NCBI GenBank assembly: GCA_900471515.1
Contig: UCFC01000042.1
Location: 1-64,000, forward strand
Length of the DNA stretch: 64,000 bases
Direction of reading: 5' to 3'
Origin: Hyphomicrobiales bacterium
GTDB taxonomy: Bacteria; Pseudomonadota; Alphaproteobacteria; Rhizobiales; Rhizobiaceae
In this document: positions 27,380-35,672 of the stretch, piece by piece
How positions within the stretch are numbered: the stretch's first letter is position 1
How the letters are laid out: each line of letters opens with the position of its first letter
Notes under the pieces: model-generated
Databases searched by the model: none
Told to the model about the DNA's origin: nothing
What the model saw: the letters and a program-made list of their open reading frames with translations, nothing else
Program-made: the position numbers and the translations under genes

Positions 27380-28081
27380 ATGGACGCCATGGTCGAAACC
27401 AAAGGACACTATATCGACGCCGATCCCTATGCCTGGCCCTATAACGGTGCCCTGCGGCCCGACAATACCGCGCTCATCATCATCGACATGCAGACGGATT
27501 TCTGCGGCAAGGGCGGTTATGTCGATCACATGGGTTACGATCTGTCGCTGGTCCAGGCACCGATCGAGCCGATCAAGAAGGTCTTGGCCGCGATGCGCGC
27601 CAAGGGCTACCACATCATCCACACCCGCGAGGGCCATCGGCCCGATCTCGCCGACCTGCCGGCCAACAAGCGCTGGCGCTCGCAGCGCATCGGCGCCGGC
27701 ATCGGCGATCCGGGGCCTTGCGGACGCATCCTCACGCGCGGAGAACCGGGCTGGGACATCATTCCGGAACTTTACCCGATCGAGGGCGAGACGATCATCG
27801 ACAAGCCGGGCAAAGGCTCTTTCTGTGCCACCGATCTGGAACTGATCCTCAACCAGAAGCGCATCGAGAACATCATCCTGACCGGCATCACCACCGACGT
27901 CTGCGTCTCCACCACGATGCGCGAAGCGAACGACCGCGGCTATGAATGCCTGCTTCTGGAGGACTGCTGCGGCGCGACCGACTACGGCAACCACCTCGCC
28001 GCCATCAAGATGATGAAAATGCAGGGGGGCGTGTTCGGCTCAGTCTCCAATTCGCAAACCCTCGTGAGTCAGCTGCCATGA
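27380..28081 (+). CDS. biuH: Biuret amidohydrolase BiuH
   Basis: A 233-residue cysteine hydrolase of the isochorismatase-like family. It matches the characterised R. leguminosarum BiuH at nearly every position I can recall, with the catalytic residues at the same numbers: D36 (IIIDMQTDF), K142 (IDKPGKGSF) and C175 (TTDVCVSTTM). BiuH cleaves biuret to allophanate and ammonia and belongs to the cyanuric acid pathway. No cyanuric acid hydrolase (AtzD) or allophanate hydrolase (AtzF) is in the window, so this cluster probably begins with imported biuret or triuret. The gene lies 11 bases after the amidase gene. Confidence 0.95.
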   Translation: MDAMVETKGHYIDADPYAWPYNGALRPDNTALIIIDMQTDFCGKGGYVDHMGYDLSLVQAPIEPIKKVLAAMRAKGYHIIHTREGHRPDLADLPANKRWRSQRIGAGIGDPGPCGRILTRGEPGWDIIPELYPIEGETIIDKPGKGSFCATDLELILNQKRIENIILTGITTDVCVSTTMREANDRGYECLLLEDCCGATDYGNHLAAIKMMKMQGGVFGSVSNSQTLVSQLP

Positions 28082-29628
28082 GCACCATCCGCGATACTCC
28101 CCTCCCGCAAGCCGGCAAGGCCGTCGGCATCGACACGATCGACATGACGATGCGCTTCGGCAGCTTCACGGCCCTCGACCATGTGTCGATCAAGATACCC
28201 GCGGGCAGCTTCCATGCGCTGCTCGGTGAAAACGGCGCCGGCAAATCGACGCTCGTCAAATGCATCATGGGTTTTTATCACGCGACATCGGGCTCGCTTT
28301 CCGTCGATGGACGCGAAGTGGCAATTGCTTCGCCGAAGGATGCCGCGACCTATGGGCTCGGCATGGTCTACCAGCATTTCACGCTGGTTCCCTCGCTGAC
28401 GGGCGCCGAGAACCTCGTCATCAGCCGTGCCGAAGTGCCTGCGATCATCAACTGGGCAAAAGAGCGGAAGGATCTCGCAGCCTTCATGGAGCGCATGCCC
28501 TTCAAGATCCCGCTCGACCGGCCGGTCAGCGAGCTTGCCGCCGGCGAGAAACAGAAATTGGAGATCGTCAAGCAGCTCTATCTCGGCCGTTCCTTCCTGG
28601 TGCTGGATGAGCCGACTTCGGTTCTGACACCCGCCGAAGCCGATGAAATGCTCGGCCTGGTGCGCGGCATGACCGAACGCGGCGAACTGACCGTGCTGAT
28701 GATCTCCCACAAATTCCACGAGGTCACGAAATTCGCCGATGCCGTCTCGATTCTGCGGCGTGGCAAGCTCGTCGGCACGGGCAAGGTCGGCGAGCTTTCG
28801 ACCGCCGACATGGCGGCGATGATGATCGGCGACGTCAAGCTCGCCGAACTCGATACCCGTGTTCCGATTTCCGAGAGCGCCAAGCCCGTTCTCACGGTCG
28901 AGCAGGTGAAGGCGCCGGATCGCACCGGCCTGAAGACGATCGAGATCGACAATCTCACGGTCCGCTCCGGCGAAATCGTCGGCATTGCCGGCATATCCGG
29001 AAACGGCCAGAAAGAACTGACGGAAATCCTCGCCGGCCAGCGGCCGACCGATGCCGGCCGGGTCAGCGTCAATGGCGAGGCCTATGGTGCGACACGCCCC
29101 GAGACCCGCAAGAACAATGTCCGTTTCATCCCCGAGGAGCCGCTTCAGAACGCTTGCGCGCCGCGCATGACAGTCAGCGAGAATCTCGCTTTCCGCACTT
29201 TCGACCTGAAGGCCGACGGCAAGGATGCGATCTGGCTGAACAAGGGCAAGATGAAGAAGCGCGCCACGGCGCTGATTTCCGACTTCAAGGTGAAAACGGC
29301 CTCCTCTTCCTCGCCGATCGCGGCCCTTTCGGGCGGCAATGTGCAGCGCGCCGTGCTTGCCCGCGAACTGACCGGCGAGGTGGACCTGCTGATCGTCTCC
29401 AATCCCTGTTTCGGTCTCGATTTCTCGGCCGTCGCCGAGATCCGCGCCCGCATCATGAAGGCCCGCAATTCCGGTACAGCCGTGCTGCTCTTGTCGGAAG
29501 ACCTCGATGAACTGCTCGAAATGTCCGACCGCATCATGGTCATTTCCGAAGGCAGACTGGTCTACGAGACGCCGGCGCGGTCTGCCGATATCGGCGTCAT
29601 CGGCGCGCATATGGCGGGGCATCACTGA
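28078..29628 (+). CDS. ABC transporter double ATPase (YufO/nucleoside type)
   Basis: A 516-residue protein with two ATPase domains. Domain 1 has Walker A GENGAGKS (50-57), the signature-like ELAAGEKQKLE and Walker B FLVLDEPTSVLTP. Domain 2 has the degenerate Walker A usual for this family (GISGNGQKE), signature ALSGGNVQR and a Walker B reading LLIVSNPCFGLD. The ATG overlaps the biuH stop (ATGA), which places it inside the operon rather than beside its permeases. It should power the BMP-type importer encoded upstream. Confidence 0.93.
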   Translation: MSTIRDTPLPQAGKAVGIDTIDMTMRFGSFTALDHVSIKIPAGSFHALLGENGAGKSTLVKCIMGFYHATSGSLSVDGREVAIASPKDAATYGLGMVYQHFTLVPSLTGAENLVISRAEVPAIINWAKERKDLAAFMERMPFKIPLDRPVSELAAGEKQKLEIVKQLYLGRSFLVLDEPTSVLTPAEADEMLGLVRGMTERGELTVLMISHKFHEVTKFADAVSILRRGKLVGTGKVGELSTADMAAMMIGDVKLAELDTRVPISESAKPVLTVEQVKAPDRTGLKTIEIDNLTVRSGEIVGIAGISGNGQKELTEILAGQRPTDAGRVSVNGEAYGATRPETRKNNVRFIPEEPLQNACAPRMTVSENLAFRTFDLKADGKDAIWLNKGKMKKRATALISDFKVKTASSSSPIAALSGGNVQRAVLARELTGEVDLLIVSNPCFGLDFSAVAEIRARIMKARNSGTAVLLLSEDLDELLEMSDRIMVISEGRLVYETPARSADIGVIGAHMAGHH

Positions 29629-30296
29629 TGGCCGAGATCAAGGCACAGCCTTTCGCCTTTCCGGCAAAGCACGACCGGCTCGCCCTTATCGTCATCGACA
29701 TGCAGCGAGATTTCGCCGAGCCCGGCGGCTTCGGCGCCAGCCTCGGCAATGATGTCAGCCGCATCTTGAGGATCGTGCCGGATGTCAAACGGCTCATCCA
29801 GGGTTTCCGCAATGCCGGCCTGCCGGTCATCCACACGATGGAATGTCACAGGCCCGATCTCTCCGACCTGCCGCCGGCAAAACGCGACCGCGGCAACCCG
29901 ACCCTGCGCATCGGCGACGAAGGGCCGATGGGGCGGATTCTGATCGCGGGCGAGCCCGGTACGGCGATCCTGCCCGAGCTCGCCCCTCTCAAGGGCGAAG
30001 TGGTGATCGAAAAGCCCGGCAAGGGCGCCTTCTATGCCACCGAACTTGGCGACGTGCTGCAGGAGAAGGGCATAAGACAACTTGTCTTCGCCGGCGTGAC
30101 GACCGAAGTCTGCGTGCAGACGACCATGCGCGAAGCCAACGATCGCGGTTACGAATGCCTGCTCGCCGAGGAGGCGACGGAAAGCTATTTCCCCGAATTC
30201 AAGGCCGCCGCCATCGCCATGATCCGCGCGCAAGGCGCGATCGTCGGCTGGACGGCCCATGTCGACGATATCCTGGAGAGCATCGCCCATGCCTGA
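29628..30296 (+). CDS. Isochorismatase-like hydrolase, probable triuret hydrolase (TrtA-like)
   Basis: A 222-residue paralogue of BiuH, clearly diverged from it. The catalytic triad is conserved as D24 (VIDMQRDF), K129 (IEKPGKGAF) and C162 (TTEVCVQTTM). Stretches shared with BiuH include HRPDLSDLP and REANDRGYECLL. In plant-associated bacteria, the triuret hydrolase gene trtA is known to be clustered with biuH, and TrtA is a close homologue of BiuH. That makes TrtA the best guess: triuret to carboxybiuret plus ammonia, then biuret. A second biuret- or guanylurea-type hydrolase is possible. The start overlaps the ATPase stop (TGATG). Confidence 0.75.
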   Translation: MAEIKAQPFAFPAKHDRLALIVIDMQRDFAEPGGFGASLGNDVSRILRIVPDVKRLIQGFRNAGLPVIHTMECHRPDLSDLPPAKRDRGNPTLRIGDEGPMGRILIAGEPGTAILPELAPLKGEVVIEKPGKGAFYATELGDVLQEKGIRQLVFAGVTTEVCVQTTMREANDRGYECLLAEEATESYFPEFKAAAIAMIRAQGAIVGWTAHVDDILESIAHA

Positions 30297-30642
30297 AACG
30301 ACCCGCGAACTGCTCACGTCAGGCGGCTGGAAGGCGCTGGAATTCGGCCCCTTCCGCGACGAGGTGACGATCCACTGGATTCGTCCTTTCGACGGCGATC
30401 AGCCGGGTGTCGCGCTTCTGAAATACGAGGCCGGCGCCAGCGTTCCCCGCCATCGCCATGAAGGGCTGGAAACCATCCTCGTGCTTGATGGCGTCCAGTC
30501 CGACGAAGCCGGCGACTATGGCCGCGGCAGCTACATCGTCAATGCGCCCGGCACCGAACATTCGGTCTGGAGTGATACCGGCTGCGTGGTTCTCATCCAG
30601 TGGGACCGACCGGTGAAAATACTGGAAGAGGAAGCGGCGTGA
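30289..30642 (+). CDS. Cupin-domain protein (ChrR-like)
   Basis: A 117-residue single-domain cupin with the metal-binding motif PRHRHEGLETILVLDG and the second motif around PGTEHSVWS. Such proteins resemble the cupin part of the ChrR anti-sigma factor. Its start overlaps the stop of the TrtA-like gene, so it is the last gene of the operon. It may be an accessory enzyme or a metal-dependent regulator of the pathway, but its role cannot be read from sequence. Confidence 0.82.
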   Translation: MPETTRELLTSGGWKALEFGPFRDEVTIHWIRPFDGDQPGVALLKYEAGASVPRHRHEGLETILVLDGVQSDEAGDYGRGSYIVNAPGTEHSVWSDTGCVVLIQWDRPVKILEEEAA

Positions 30643-30660
30643 ATTCGACCGGATCGGCGT

Positions 30661-30702
30661 CCACTCAAGGAGTGGGCAAGGCTGGCTGACGGACCAGCCT
30701 TG
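30661..30702. terminator. Tandem hairpins between convergent operons
   Basis: CCACT/AGTGG (30661-30675) is followed by the perfect 9-bp stem CAAGGCTGG/CCAGCCTTG (30677-30702). There is no clear T-run, so it may act as a bidirectional weak terminator or 3' mRNA-protecting structure for the biuret and TRAP operons. Confidence 0.5.
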
Positions 30703-30716
30703 CAGTCCGGGCGTCA

Positions 30717-31715
30717 TCAGGCCGACTGGACGGCCTTGATGCGGTCGAGGCCGCCGACAACAGGCGCGAAATCGTCCCAGACCCCCTGGGCGCCCTTCTG
30801 CCATTCGTCGAAGGCTTCCGGCTTCAGCAACTTGCCGCCGTTCTTCAACGAGACTTCGACCGACGCCGCCTCGTCATCGACGATCAGCTGATTGAAATAG
30901 GCAGCCCCTTCCGTGGAGGCTTGCTGGAAGACGGCCTTCTGCTCGTCGTTCAGGCCAGCCCAGAAGGTCGAGGAATAGTAGATGATGCCCGATGCCCAGA
31001 TGTGGCCGGTCTCGGTCATGTAGGGTACGACCTCATAGAGCTTGAAGCCGGCATAGGCGGATTTGGTGAGGTCCATGGCGTCGGCGACACCGGTTGCCAG
31101 AGAATTGTAGGTCTCGGTAATCGGGATGCCGATCGGCGTCGTGCCGAAAGCGGCCCAGAGCCTGGTATGCAGCGGGCTCTGGATGACGCGGATGCGCTTG
31201 CCCTTGAGCTGTTCGGGACGCGTCACCGGCTCCTTGGTCAGCAGATGACGGGCGCCGTAATTGATGAAATCGCCGACAACGAAATTCTGCGCCTGCAGCT
31301 TGCCCTTCAGATCGGCGCCGACATCACCGCTGACGGTACGGCGCACATGATCGGCGTCGCGGAACAGGAAAGGCAGATCAAGGATCTGCAGTTCCGGCGC
31401 CCAGCCTGAGAGCGACGAGACGGTTGAAAGGCTGGCCTGGATGGAACCGAGGCGAACGCCCTCCGCCACTTCCTTTTCGCCGCCGAGCGCGCCGTTCTTG
31501 ACGATGTTGAACTTGAACTGCCCCGGCAGCCTGGCATCGACCAGTTCGCCGATCTTCACCCAGATCTTGGTCTCCGGCTTGTCGTCACCAAGCAGCGAGG
31601 CAATGGTGATCGTCGTCGTGCGGGCGGCAGCCGTGCGAACGAAGGCCGGTGCGGCAAGGGCGGCGCCCGCGAAGGCGGCGGTTTTCAGGAAATTGCGTCG
31701 GTTGAAATTGTCCAT
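30717..31715 (-). CDS. TRAP transporter solute-binding protein, DctP type (Tat signal)
   Basis: A 332-residue periplasmic binding protein. It has a twin-arginine signal (FNRRNFLKTAAFAGAAL) and then DctP-family landmarks: NIVKNGALGGEKEVAEGVRLGSIQ, the arginine-bearing KGKRIRVIQSPLHTRLWAAFG (the conserved Arg binds the ligand carboxylate), and TETYNSLATGVADAMD. It is the last gene of the TRAP operon; the fused membrane protein gene precedes it by 17 bases. The substrate is unknown. The SsuD-like remnant upstream suggests a sulfonate or other organic acid. Confidence 0.93.
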   Translation of the reverse strand: MDNFNRRNFLKTAAFAGAALAAPAFVRTAAARTTTITIASLLGDDKPETKIWVKIGELVDARLPGQFKFNIVKNGALGGEKEVAEGVRLGSIQASLSTVSSLSGWAPELQILDLPFLFRDADHVRRTVSGDVGADLKGKLQAQNFVVGDFINYGARHLLTKEPVTRPEQLKGKRIRVIQSPLHTRLWAAFGTTPIGIPITETYNSLATGVADAMDLTKSAYAGFKLYEVVPYMTETGHIWASGIIYYSSTFWAGLNDEQKAVFQQASTEGAAYFNQLIVDDEAASVEVSLKNGGKLLKPEAFDEWQKGAQGVWDDFAPVVGGLDRIKAVQSA

Positions 31716-31732
31716 GGAGAAGGTCCTGTCCG

Positions 31733-33562
31733 TTAGAAGATGATCGCCCAGGCGCAGAGGATTGCGAGCGAGACGAGAAGGGCAAGCAGATAGGGAACGA
31801 CCGCCCTGAAGAGGGCGGAGGCCGGGATGCGGGTTACACCGCTGACGACGAAGATCAACATGCCAAGCGGCGGCGTCAGGCCGTGGATCATCAGGTTGAC
31901 GACGATGATGACGCCGAAATGGATGGGATCGATGCCTGCCGAGACGGCGGCCGGCAGCAGGATCGGGCCGAAGAGCAGGATCGCCGCGCCGATATCGAGC
32001 ACGAGGCCGACGACCAGCAAAATGATGTTCGACAGCAGGATCACGGCAAGGGCGCTGCCGCCGAGTGCCATCGTCAGGTGCGAGATCAGACCGGAGACAT
32101 CATCGACAGCCAGCAGGAAGGCGAAGGGGCCTGCCGTGCCGATCAGAAGGCCGATCGCTGCGGCTTCCACTGCCGCCTGGCGGAAGGCGGCATAGAGCGA
32201 GAAAACGCCCAGCCGCGCCCCGATGCCGAGCAGGAATGTGTAGAAGGCGGCAAGAGCCGCAGCCTCCGTCGTCGTGACGATGCCGATGCGGATGCCGACC
32301 ACGACGATGACGCCGAGACCGAAGGCCGGAATCGCCTGGACGGCCGATTGCCAGCGCTGCGCTGCCGAGGCGCGCGGCAGTGGCGCCTGATCGCGGACCG
32401 TCAGATGGATCGCAACGGCAAGGCAGATTGCCATCAGCCCGCCGGCGAAGAAGCCGCCGACCAACAGCGAACCGACCGAAAGATTGGTGGCAGTCGCCAG
32501 GATCAGGAACGCGATCGACGGTGGTATGACATTGTCGAGCACGGAGGTTGCCGCGATGATCGCCGCGGCCTTGGCTGGCGGATAACCGTGGCGGACGAGT
32601 TCCGGCTGGAAGGTCGATGCGCCGAAGGCGGCATTGGCAACCGAAGAACCGGAGGCGCCGGAGAACAGCACGCTGGTCAGCAGCGTCGTCTGGGCAAGAC
32701 CCGCACGGCGATGGCCGACCATCGCGGCAGCAAAACGCACGAGCTGATTGGCAACACCCGATGCCGTCAGCAGGCCGCCGGCAAGCAGGAAGAAGGGGAT
32801 GGCGAGCAGCAGGAATTTCGAGATGCCGGTGACGGTCGAGGAGACGATCGCCGGTTCCGGCAGGCTGCTGCCGAAGGCAATCACCACATAGGCGGCAGCG
32901 AGAAAGGCATGCGGCAGCGGGGCGGCAAGTACGAGGCCCACCGCCGCAATGAGGCCGAGGGCGATGCTGGGCGGCCAGTCGAGCTCGATGGAGACAAGGG
33001 GAATGCCGGCATAAAGCGCCGCACCGACGGCAACGGAGAGCAGGACCGGCCAAAGCTGTCCTTCGGCGATGCGCTGCAGCAGGAGAACGATGAGGATCAG
33101 CGCGCCGCCGGCGCCGAGAAAACCGAAGCGAATCCATTCCGGCACGCCGAGCGTCGGGGAAACACCGCCGAGCATGGTCATGATCTCACTGCCGCCGAAG
33201 CTGAGAATGAGCCCCGACAACACGGTGAAGACATCGGCCGCCACCTGCGTTGCCGGATGCAGGCGTTCCGGCATCATCTTGACGAAGACGTCGAGACGCA
33301 TGGCAAGGGCGCTGTTGAAGCTCAGCGGCGCGCCGAGCGCGATCAGCAGCACATGCAGCCAGATGCCGAGATCTTCCGCACCGATGAAGCCGGCCGCGAA
33401 GAAATAACGCATGCAGACCGTGACCAGCACCATGAAGAGCAGCACGGCAAGCACAAGGGCAGCGCCCAGGCCGAGCACGGTTTCGATCGCCTTAAGGATG
33501 CGGGCGGCAAGCCCATCACCTGTCGTCTCCTGTTCGGCTGGGTGGAATTCGCTTGCTGCCAC
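31733..33562 (-). CDS. Fused TRAP transporter membrane subunit (DctQM)
   Basis: A 609-residue inner-membrane protein in which the small DctQ subunit (residues ~20-170, four helices, with GAEDLGIWLHVLLIALGAPLSF) is joined to the large DctM subunit (from about 195, with many helices). DctM landmarks are FSGASGSSVANAAFGAS, VIPPSIAFLILATATNLSVG and the late VNLMIHGLTPPLGMLIFVVSGVTR. The start is a GTG. It imports its substrate with the DctP protein, driven by the sodium gradient. The gene follows the decayed monooxygenase gene by 24 bases, so they probably once formed one operon. Confidence 0.93.
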   Translation of the reverse strand: MAASEFHPAEQETTGDGLAARILKAIETVLGLGAALVLAVLLFMVLVTVCMRYFFAAGFIGAEDLGIWLHVLLIALGAPLSFNSALAMRLDVFVKMMPERLHPATQVAADVFTVLSGLILSFGGSEIMTMLGGVSPTLGVPEWIRFGFLGAGGALILIVLLLQRIAEGQLWPVLLSVAVGAALYAGIPLVSIELDWPPSIALGLIAAVGLVLAAPLPHAFLAAAYVVIAFGSSLPEPAIVSSTVTGISKFLLLAIPFFLLAGGLLTASGVANQLVRFAAAMVGHRRAGLAQTTLLTSVLFSGASGSSVANAAFGASTFQPELVRHGYPPAKAAAIIAATSVLDNVIPPSIAFLILATATNLSVGSLLVGGFFAGGLMAICLAVAIHLTVRDQAPLPRASAAQRWQSAVQAIPAFGLGVIVVVGIRIGIVTTTEAAALAAFYTFLLGIGARLGVFSLYAAFRQAAVEAAAIGLLIGTAGPFAFLLAVDDVSGLISHLTMALGGSALAVILLSNIILLVVGLVLDIGAAILLFGPILLPAAVSAGIDPIHFGVIIVVNLMIHGLTPPLGMLIFVVSGVTRIPASALFRAVVPYLLALLVSLAILCAWAIIF

Positions 33563-33586
33563 GGAATTTGCTTTCTTGCCGGTAGG

Positions 33587-34688
33587 TCAGGCGCTCTTGA
33601 CGGTGGAAAGGTCGCGATCGAAGAGCGTCGACCAGGTGTAGTTGCGCGCCTTCGACACTTCCCTGCTGACATCGAGACGCGGCAGAACCTTTTCGCCGAA
33701 ACGATAGGCTTCCTCAAGCAGCGGCATGCCGGAAAGAATAAAGGTTTCGACGCCCGCCTTCTGATAGGCCTCCAGCGTGCGCAAGACCGTATCGGGCGAG
33801 CCGACGATTGCCGTGCCGGGGCCGGGCCGCACCAGCCCGATGCCCGCCCAGAGATTGGGCGCGACTTCGAGATCGCACAGATTGGCCGGCTTCAGGCCGC
33901 CATGCAGGGCTGTCATGCGCTGCTGGCCGACGGAATCACTGCGGGCGACGAAACGCTGGTTGGCCGCAATCGCCGCATCGTCCATCCGCCCGTAGAGATC
34001 GGCTGCGGCCTCCCAGGCCTTCTCGTCCGTATCGCGCACGATCACGTAGAGGCGAATGCCATATTCGAGCTCGCGTTCGTAACGGGCTGCCCGCGCCTTC
34101 ACCGCCTCGACCTTGCCCTTGATCTGCTCCGGCGTTTCGCCCCGGGAAAGATAGGTATCGACATGTTTTGCCGCGACATCCAGCGCCCTGTCGGAAGAGC
34201 CTCCGAACCAGGGAGCGGCGGCGGAGCGATGCTTTCGCCGACCGGCAGGGCGAGCTTGGCGCCGTCGGTGGAGAAATACTTGCCCTGATACGTGACGCTC
34301 TCGCCGGCGAATAGACGATGCCAGAGGTGCAGATATTCGTCCGCCATGTCGTAGCGCTCGTCATGCGGCAGCATCATGCCGTAAGCGCCCAGCATCTTGG
34401 CATCGCCGGACACGACGTTGATCAGCAGGCGCCCGCGCGCAAACTCCTGGAAGGTTGCGGCCATCTTGCAAGCAGCGTCGGCGCGACGAGACCGGGATGG
34501 ATTGCAACGAGGAACCGCAGCCGTTCGGTATAGGAGAGCAGCGCGCTTGCCAGCACCCAGACATCGTGGGCGCCGGTCGCAAAGAGCGTGCCGGTATAGC
34601 CGAGATGATCATAGGCCTGGGCGAGCTGTCTGTAATAGCCGTAATCGACCTGACGCGAGCCTTCCGGCTGCCACGGATAGGCGCCGTC
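33587..34688 (-). pseudogene. SsuD-like flavin-dependent monooxygenase, truncated and frameshifted
   Basis: The reading frames together cover most of an LLM-class enzyme similar to alkanesulfonate monooxygenase SsuD. The piece with EGSRQVDYGYYRQLAQAYDHLGYTG lies at 34689-34466. The middle with FARGRLLINVVSGD runs to ~34200. The C-terminal part has FARSDSVGQQRMTALHGG and PNLWAGIGLVRPGPGTAIVG. Two single-base losses break the frame: near 34466, just before ATGGCCGCAACC, and near 34208, ahead of the codons for WFGGSSD. The first dozen or so residues are also missing, replaced abruptly at 34688 by another gene. Sequencing errors could explain the frameshifts but not the truncation. Confidence 0.85.
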
Positions 34689-35093
34689 GGGCGCTTCCTG
34701 CCGCGCGAAGGCGTCGCCCGCCATCACACGATCGAATGGCTGATGTGGCAGATGGGCGGCTTCGGACCGACACTCGGCCATGCCCATTATTTCCTGAGCT
34801 ACAACCACGGCCGCGCGCCCTTTGCCGAAGAGCTTTTCCGCAAGGATACGGTAAGGCTCTACCAGACGCTCGACGGGAGGCTTGATGGTCGGGAATATCT
34901 TGTCGATGGCTATTCCGTCGCGGACATGGCTGTCTGGCCCTGGGTCTCGCGTTTCCAGCGTCACGGGATCGACCTCGGCGATTTCCCGAACGTCTGTCGC
35001 TGGTATCTGCAGTTGGCCGCTCGGCCGCAGGTGAAGCGCGGCTACGAAGTGCCGCACTTCACCGGCCCGGTCCCGCTTCCACCAGGTGTCTGA
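34689..35093 (+). pseudogene. C-terminal fragment of a glutathione S-transferase (YfcG-like)
   Basis: On the plus strand, from about 34689, the translation reads GRFLPREGVARHHTIEWLMW, then a stretch with PTLGHAHYF, LDGREYLVDGYSVADMAVWPW and a terminal HFTGPVPLPPGV. This is the all-helical C-terminal domain of a Nu-class/YfcG-type GST. The whole N-terminal thioredoxin domain, with its glutathione site, is absent. The sequence upstream in the same frame is only the antisense of the SsuD-like gene. It has no start or ribosome site of its own, so it is a remnant. Confidence 0.82.
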
Positions 35094-35119
35094 TTGTCGG
35101 TTTCGGGTCGGCAGTCGGC

Positions 35120-35551
35120 CTATCGCGTAAACATCAGCCGCATGCGTGCCAGAACGCCCTTCATGCCCGGCATGGCGGTGGCTCTCAGATGGCGGGCGAC
35201 GACACCCGCATCGACCCGTGCTCCAAAATGGCAGGAGCAGACAAGCCCGTGCAGCTGCCGATCGTTAAGATCGAAGAAGCTCTGCGCATCCCCATAGGTA
35301 TCGCCCTCGAGACCCGCGGCACGCAAGACCGGATCGGCATAGGCTACCGATATGGGCGACCCGGTGATCCTCATCAATATCCGCTGGTCGCGGGGCAGGT
35401 ATTCGGTTTCCCGAAGGGTAACGAGCGAACGCGCAGGATCGCTTTCCAGGAGCTCGGCCCACCGGTTCAACCGCTCTGCCCGAGACAGTTGTGGCGTGGT
35501 ACGGCTGACCTTGGCTATAGCCTTGAGCTGATCGACTGCGTATTGTTCCAT
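35120..35551 (-). CDS. Conserved hypothetical protein
   Basis: A 143-residue soluble protein that I cannot name. It starts MEQYAVDQLKAIAKVSRTTP behind a strong ribosome site (AGGAGG), which supports it as a real gene. The middle contains LRETEYLPRDQRILMRITGS and the region after it ends with a Cys-x-Cys-His cluster (LVCSCHFG). No signal peptide and no membrane segment are seen. It follows the spoVR gene in the same direction after 121 bases, so it may be read from the same transcript. Confidence 0.75.
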   Translation of the reverse strand: MEQYAVDQLKAIAKVSRTTPQLSRAERLNRWAELLESDPARSLVTLRETEYLPRDQRILMRITGSPISVAYADPVLRAAGLEGDTYGDAQSFFDLNDRQLHGLVCSCHFGARVDAGVVARHLRATAMPGMKGVLARMRLMFTR

Positions 35552-35672
35552 GACGGCCTCCTATTTGGAAAAATAGACTGCACGCCCCCAACAGGAAGGT
35601 TGACCCCAACGACGCTGCCTGTCCAATCACGTTTGAAGAATCGTGTCGCTTGAACGGGCAGATCCCGTCCAT

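Noticed and set aside
30661..30702. Tandem hairpins read as a small RNA
   Set aside because: They lie at the junction of two convergent operons and have no promoter; a terminator or 3' protecting role is simpler.
31883..34288. An 801-codon plus-strand frame across the TRAP and SsuD-like genes
   Set aside because: Antisense shadow, very rich in charged residues with no domain; the minus-strand frame encodes the DctQM protein.
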